From the NCBI GenBank assembly GCA_964533185.1, contig CAZHLD010000089.1, forward strand, positions 1 to 10,107: a stretch of DNA of 10,107 nt. The letters run 5' to 3'. The DNA comes from CAZHLD01 sp964533185. Its GTDB lineage: Bacteria; Acidobacteriota; Terriglobia; Acidiferrales; UBA7541. A program made the position numbers and the translations under genes. The stretch's first letter is position 1; every line of letters starts with the position of its first letter. The notes beneath the pieces are model-generated. The model did no database searches and was not told where the DNA came from. It was given only the letters and a program-made list of their open reading frames with translations. This document shows, in pieces, positions 7,303-10,107 of this stretch.

Positions 7303-8058
7303 ATGAGCAAAGCTCTGAGGGTACTTGCAGTAGTCGCGGCGGCGGCGCTTCTGGCCGCTCCGGCGTGGGCGGTTGATGAAGTCTTCCAGCAGACCTATCC
7401 GCTGCAAAGCGGCGGGACGTTTCTGCTGACCAACGTGAATGGCTCGGTGCAGATCAGCGGCTGGGACCGCAATGAAGTGGAAGTGCACGCGGTGAAGACC
7501 GCGCTGGGCGCGCCGCGCGACCTGGCACGGGTGCGCATCGACGTCTCGGCCTCGCCGAACCGCGTGGCGGTTGAGACGCGCTACCCGCAGGACGACGGGG
7601 TCAAAGTCTATGTGGAGTATCGCATTCGCGTGCCGCGGCGCGTGCAGCTTGAGCGCGTGGCCACGGTCAACGGCCTGGTGCGTGTGGCCAACGTCGAGGC
7701 CACCGGCGACCTGCGCGCCGTCAACGGCAATGTGGACGTCTTCGATTGCACTGGCCGTCTGAGCGCGCATACGACCAATGGCAACCTGCGGCTCGAGATG
7801 CGCCGCCTCGACGACGGCGAGCCGGTGGTGCTCGAGACGATCAATGGCACGATCCTGCTGGCGCTGCCTGCCGGCAGCAACGCTGAACTCGATGTTCGCA
7901 CGATCAACGGCGATTTTCGCTCTGAGCTGCCGCTCTCGCTGCAAGGTGCAAGCCCGTTGCAGGCCTTTCGCGGGCAAATCGGGCAGGGCGGAAGCACGAT
8001 ACAGATTCGGACCGTGAATGGTGGAATCCGGGTGGTCACCCTGCGGCCCACCATCTGA
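7303..8058 (+). CDS. Exported DUF4097-family putative adhesin-like protein
   Basis: The product has 251 residues with a clear signal peptide (MSKALRVLAVVAAAALLAAP, cleavage after AWA at about residue 23) and no other membrane segment. The mature part is almost entirely a DUF4097-type repeat domain. Seven turns of the form x-V/I/T-NG occur between about residues 44 and 240 (NVNGSVQI, TVNGLVRV, AVNGNVDV, TTNGNLRL, TINGTILL, TINGDFRS, TVNGGIRV), about every 17-45 residues and each followed by an alternating hydrophobic strand. It also has an RVPRRVQLE segment that parallels VPPNYELD in the preceding protein, so the two are distant paralogues. No catalytic residues are recognisable. ATG 7303 is preceded by a weak GGGG ribosome binding site at 7292-7295. 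The function is unknown; the operon suggests an envelope role. Confidence 0.85.
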   Translation: MSKALRVLAVVAAAALLAAPAWAVDEVFQQTYPLQSGGTFLLTNVNGSVQISGWDRNEVEVHAVKTALGAPRDLARVRIDVSASPNRVAVETRYPQDDGVKVYVEYRIRVPRRVQLERVATVNGLVRVANVEATGDLRAVNGNVDVFDCTGRLSAHTTNGNLRLEMRRLDDGEPVVLETINGTILLALPAGSNAELDVRTINGDFRSELPLSLQGASPLQAFRGQIGQGGSTIQIRTVNGGIRVVTLRPTI

Positions 8059-8071
8059 GTGAACCGCATAC

Positions 8072-8076
8072 AGGAG
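8072..8076 (+). promoter_or_regulatory. Ribosome binding site fixing the start at 8086
   Basis: AGGAG lies 9 bases before ATG 8086. This favours that ATG, followed at once by a signal peptide, over the in-frame GTG at 8059, which has no such site and directly abuts the preceding stop. Confidence 0.65.
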
Positions 8077-8085
8077 AAAACAGTC

Positions 8086-9276
8086 ATGAAAAACAAATGG
8101 TTCTGGATTCTTCCCGTTGCCGCGCTGCTGGCGATTGCGCTGGTTGCGCTGCCCGGACCCGCGGCGCAGGGCATCCGGCAAGAGATGCGTCGCGCCGAGG
8201 CTAGCCTGCGGGCTGAGCTGGCGCGGCTGCAGGCCGAGAAGTCGCGGATTAAGAGCGACGCTTCCGCCCAGAAGCGCGAAATCGAAGCGGAGGTCGCTGG
8301 CGAACTCGCTGCTAAACAGGCGGCGCTGGCCGAAGAGGTGGCCGCANNNNNNNNNNNNNNNNNNNNNNNNNNNNNNNNNNNNNNNNNNNNNNNNNNNNNN
8401 NNNNNNNNNNNNNNNNNNNNNNNNNNNNNNNNNNNNNNNNNNNNNNCGCTGGCCGAAGAGCTCGGCAAGGTTCACACTGAAGTTGCCCAGGAGCTCGCTC
8501 AGGGCGCGACCGGCTTCTGGTTCAGCGACGACGATGACCGCGGCTGGCTCGGCGTTTCGATCTCTGAAGTCACCGCCGAGAAGGCCAAAGAGCTGAAGCT
8601 GCCCGCCGAGCGCGGCGTGCTGCTCACCGACGTCGAGGCCGACAGCCCGGCGGCGAAGGCCGGGCTGAAGTCGGGCGACGTCATTAGCGAGTTCAACGGC
8701 CAGAAGGTGGAGGGCACGGCGCAGTTCCGGCGCTTCGTGCGCGAAACGCCGGCAGGGCGCAGCGTGCAGCTCACCTACTGGCGCGACGGCCGCGCGCAGA
8801 CTGCTTCGGTGCAGCTCGGGCAAGCGCGCTCGGTCTTGCGCGTGATGCCGAAGGACTTCAACTTCAAGTTCGAGATGCCGCAACTCGATCAGCTGCTCGT
8901 GCTGCCCGAGCTCTCCGGCAGGTCCCTCTTTATGGGCCGGCCGCTGCTCGGGATTGATGCCGAGGACCTGAGCGGGCAGCTTGGCGCGTACTTCGGCGCG
9001 CCGGATGGCGAAGGCGTGCTGGTGCGCTCGGTGAATGAGGGTTCGCCGGCGGAGAAGGGCGGGCTGAAGGCCGGCGACGTCATCACCCAGGTGAACGGCG
9101 AGCGCGTCAAGAGCGTCTCCGACTTGCGCGAGAAGCTGCGCGCGGGCGCGGAGAAGAAGACGTTCGCGCTGGGCGTGCTGCGGAACCGATCGCAAGTCAC
9201 GGTGAACGTCGAGATCGAGCCGCCCAAGCCGGCGGTGGACCGGAAGCGGATTGTGAGCCGGAGGGTGCTGCTGTAA
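8086..9276 (+). CDS. Exported coiled-coil protein with two PDZ domains and no protease domain (contains assembly gap)
   Basis: The signal peptide or anchor starts MKNKWFWILPVAALLAIALV. An Ala/Glu/Lys/Arg-rich coiled coil of about 75 or more residues follows, interrupted by 100 Ns. After the gap come an acidic DDDD stretch and two PDZ domains. Numbering assumes the gap really is 100 bases. PDZ1 covers about 152-245 (carboxylate loop GWLGV, then SPAAKAGLKSGDVI and FNG). PDZ2 covers about 284-385 (loop PLLGI, then SPAEKGGLKAGDVI and VNG). This is the HtrA/DegP-style PDZ pair, but no His-Asp-Ser trypsin-like domain precedes it. It probably binds exposed C-termini or partner proteins in the periplasm without cutting them. 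The frame is consistent across the gap only if the missing length is 100 modulo 3, so the exact length and an intact frame are unproven. It is the last gene of the operon, before a strong terminator. Confidence 0.8.
   Translation: MKNKWFWILPVAALLAIALVALPGPAAQGIRQEMRRAEASLRAELARLQAEKSRIKSDASAQKREIEAEVAGELAAKQAALAEEVAAXXXXXXXXXXXXXXXXXXXXXXXXXXXXXXXXXXLAEELGKVHTEVAQELAQGATGFWFSDDDDRGWLGVSISEVTAEKAKELKLPAERGVLLTDVEADSPAAKAGLKSGDVISEFNGQKVEGTAQFRRFVRETPAGRSVQLTYWRDGRAQTASVQLGQARSVLRVMPKDFNFKFEMPQLDQLLVLPELSGRSLFMGRPLLGIDAEDLSGQLGAYFGAPDGEGVLVRSVNEGSPAEKGGLKAGDVITQVNGERVKSVSDLREKLRAGAEKKTFALGVLRNRSQVTVNVEIEPPKPAVDRKRIVSRRVLL
8324..8460 (+). repeat. 14-bp direct repeat bracketing the assembly gap
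   Basis: CGCTGGCCGAAGAG occurs at 8324-8337 and again at 8447-8460, immediately after the Ns, in the same reading frame (both give LAEE). The gap therefore lies in repetitive coiled-coil coding sequence. Confidence 0.8.
8347..8446. other. Assembly gap (100 Ns)
   Basis: Exactly 100 undetermined bases, the size often used as a placeholder for a gap of unknown length. It lies within the coiled-coil part of the PDZ protein gene. Confidence 0.98.
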
Positions 9277-9333
9277 AGACGTAAACCGCTATCCGTGATT
9301 CGTTAATCGCAACACATCCTCGTTCGGAAGGTG

Positions 9334-9367
9334 GGGCGTCCGTTGAAGCGGACGCCCTATTTTTTTT
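9334..9367 (+). terminator. Rho-independent terminator of the five-gene operon
   Basis: GGGCGTCCG (9334-9342), a 6-base loop TTGAAG, then CGGACGCCC (9349-9357) form a perfect 9-bp GC-rich stem. It is followed by TA and a run of eight Ts (9360-9367). It lies 57 bases after the PDZ gene stop. There is no T tract on the other strand, so it acts for plus-strand transcripts only. Confidence 0.93.
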
Positions 9368-9373
9368 GTGGGG

Positions 9374-9958
9374 TTATTTTGGATTGCGCTGAAGGGGAGG
9401 GGGAAGCAGCGCGTGGAAGAGAGCGTCGCCGGAATCTTTGCCCGGGGAGGCAGAGGCGGACGAATTCTCCTCTAGTTTGAGGGGAGGAGTGACCACCTGG
9501 AGGACAGTCTCGGCGAGGGATTCGGGGGGTAGAGCGGGGATGCTCGGGCCCACCTGCCGCGGGGTGGGAGGAGGGACAGGCGTGTTCTCGAAGTCTTCCT
9601 GCAGGGCGTTTTCTTCGGCAACGATGTCGGGAAGAAACTGGCGATGGAGAGCCTTATCTCGAAGGCCGCAGCCGATTGCCTTGTGGAGGCGAAGCCAGAC
9701 ATCGGCCAGATAACCCATGGCGTAGGCCTGGCCGGGGCTGATCCGGCCAAGACGAGCGGCGTTGATGGCCTCGCGGACGGCGTCGAAGAGGTCTTCGGGG
9801 GTGGAGAGGCGGAGGAGGGGGTGGAGATGATCGGCTTTAGTGCGCTTGGGGAGGTCGTCGCGGTCGGGATCGTGGTCGTGGCAGAAACGCTTGCCAGTCT
9901 CCACCCAGCGCTTGCAAAAGTGGCCAGCGGGATGGCGATAGACGCAGCGTTCAGTCAT
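9374..9958 (-). CDS. Hypothetical protein with N-terminal Cys3His putative zinc motif
   Basis: The product has 194 residues, read from ATG 9958 to TAA 9374, and converges on the operon terminator. The N-terminus holds a likely metal-binding motif, C5-x9-C15-x10-C26-x2-H29 (sequence RFCHDH around the last pair). A predicted helical middle follows (about 50-100, with DLFDAVREAINAARLGRIS and YAMGYLADVWLRLH). The C-terminal tail (about 130-194) is rich in Pro, Ser and Glu and looks disordered. There is no signal peptide or TM helix, so it is probably cytoplasmic. From memory it resembles a group of unassigned Acidobacteriota proteins with a C...C...FCxxH motif and a similar helical segment, but I cannot name a family or function. 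A direct ribosome binding site is weak (GGGGGG 10 bases upstream). The start overlaps the stop of a small upstream ORF, so translational coupling is likely. Confidence 0.7.
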   Translation of the reverse strand: MTERCVYRHPAGHFCKRWVETGKRFCHDHDPDRDDLPKRTKADHLHPLLRLSTPEDLFDAVREAINAARLGRISPGQAYAMGYLADVWLRLHKAIGCGLRDKALHRQFLPDIVAEENALQEDFENTPVPPPTPRQVGPSIPALPPESLAETVLQVVTPPLKLEENSSASASPGKDSGDALFHALLPPPLQRNPK

Positions 9959-10041
9959 GGTACTGGTACCCCCCGGGGGGTCATCGTTTCTGTAAGCGGT
10001 AGAGAGGAAAGGGTTTGCGGTTTTGATGCGTTTCGTAACAT
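9955..10041 (-). CDS. Small ORF (28 aa) overlapping the start of the Cys3His gene
   Basis: Read from ATG 10041 to TGA 9955, it encodes a 28-residue peptide beginning MLRNASKPQ and ending MTPRGVPVP. Two sequence facts support translation: an AAGGA ribosome binding site (minus strand, 10053-10049) lies 7 bases before the ATG, and the stop overlaps the next ATG as ATGA. No known leader-peptide pattern (runs of one amino acid, arrest motif) is obvious, although the C-terminal GVPVP is proline-rich. It may be a coupling leader or an independent small protein. A chance open frame cannot be excluded at this length. Confidence 0.45.
   Translation of the reverse strand: MLRNASKPQTLSSLPLTETMTPRGVPVP
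9968..9981. repeat. Perfect 14-bp palindrome (six Cs then six Gs)
   Basis: ACCCCCCGGGGGGT is perfectly self-complementary. It lies 10 bases upstream of the Cys3His gene start and inside the small ORF, where it encodes TPRGV. It is flanked by GGTACTGGTACC (9959-9970), which gives GGTAC facing GTACC and overlaps the palindrome. It could be an operator, a structural mRNA element or a dispersed repeat. Confidence 0.6.
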
Positions 10042-10080
10042 CGGTAAGTCCTTTGTGCTGAGCCGACTAGCGAACCGATG
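10039..10080 (-). promoter_or_regulatory. 7-bp inverted repeat enclosing the small ORF's ribosome binding site and start codon
   Basis: On the minus strand CATCGGT (10080-10074) can pair with ACCGATG (10045-10039). The second arm contains the ATG of the small ORF, and the AAGGA site lies in the 28-base loop. If it forms in the mRNA it could hide the start codon. A 7-bp pair over this distance can arise by chance. Confidence 0.25.
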
Positions 10081-10096
10081 GGGCCGGCCCAGGCCG

Positions 10097-10104
10097 GGAG
10101 GTGA
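10097..10104 (+). promoter_or_regulatory. Strong Shine-Dalgarno sequence at window edge
   Basis: GGAGGTGA is a full 8-base complement of the usual 16S rRNA 3' end and lies 3 bases before the end of the window. It suggests a plus-strand gene starting just past 10107, divergent from the minus-strand pair. The start codon itself is not visible. Confidence 0.35.
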
Positions 10105-10107
10105 GGA

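Noticed and set aside
8059..8085. GTG 8059 as start of the PDZ protein
   Set aside because: It would put nine extra residues before a standard signal peptide. ATG 8086 has a well-spaced AGGAG.
6451..9195. 914-codon open frame on the minus strand
   Set aside because: It runs antisense to three well-supported plus-strand genes and crosses the N gap. Its His/Arg/Ala-rich low-complexity translation is what the complement of GC-rich coding DNA typically yields. No domain, signal or ribosome binding site is visible.
9334..9367. Bidirectional terminator serving the minus-strand gene as well
   Set aside because: On the minus strand the stem is followed by CACCTTCC and not by a T tract, so only plus-strand termination is supported.
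10097..10104. TCACCTCC on the minus strand as the 3' end of a 16S rRNA gene
   Set aside because: The flanking bases do not match the conserved 16S tail (no GGTTGGA before it and no TTT after it). A plus-strand Shine-Dalgarno site is the simpler reading.

Overview
The window is GC-rich, densely coding bacterial DNA. The gene set points to Acidobacteriota: an ECF sigma factor, a zinc-finger anti-sigma factor with HEAT repeats, two DUF4097-type adhesin-like proteins, a PDZ protein, and a Cys/His-motif protein of a kind I recall from that phylum. The assignment rests on protein style and gene company, not on a marker gene. No rRNA, tRNA, CRISPR array or insertion sequence is visible.

Layout. (1) Bases 1-3420 (+) are the 3' part of one very large gene. 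It encodes a polytopic membrane protein with a CPBP (CAAX-protease/bacteriocin-processing) intramembrane protease core. About 200 residues of extracytoplasmic sequence occur twice, once on each side of that core. The frame is open from base 1, so the true start lies outside the window. (2) Bases 3421-3779 hold no convincing gene; they contain a TATAAT box and are probably the leader of the next operon. (3) Bases 3780-9276 (+) look like one five-gene transcription unit: ECF sigma factor, membrane anti-sigma factor with four C-terminal HEAT-like repeats (4-bp overlap with sigma), exported DUF4097 beta-repeat/coiled-coil/TonB-C fusion, exported DUF4097 protein, and exported coiled-coil/two-PDZ protein. 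It ends at a strong intrinsic terminator (9334-9367). The last gene carries a 100-N assembly gap inside its coiled coil. (4) On the minus strand, converging on the terminator, is a hypothetical protein with a Cys3His motif (9374-9958). It is preceded by an apparently unannotated 28-codon ORF (9955-10041) that has a good ribosome binding site, overlaps the larger gene by ATGA and contains a perfect 14-bp GC palindrome. (5) A strong plus-strand Shine-Dalgarno sequence sits within 11 bases of the window's right edge and may belong to a divergent gene that starts outside.

How the genes may work together (inference). The sigma/anti-sigma pair would transduce an envelope signal, with the HEAT repeats on the far side of the membrane as candidate sensor or docking surface. 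The three exported products encoded downstream would be the envelope-side effectors or ligands. None has a recognisable catalytic site; all are built from binding or scaffold modules (beta-repeat, coiled coil, TonB-C, PDZ). This makes the operon a plausible, poorly described envelope-stress or envelope-scaffold module. The CPBP gene upstream is a separate unit.
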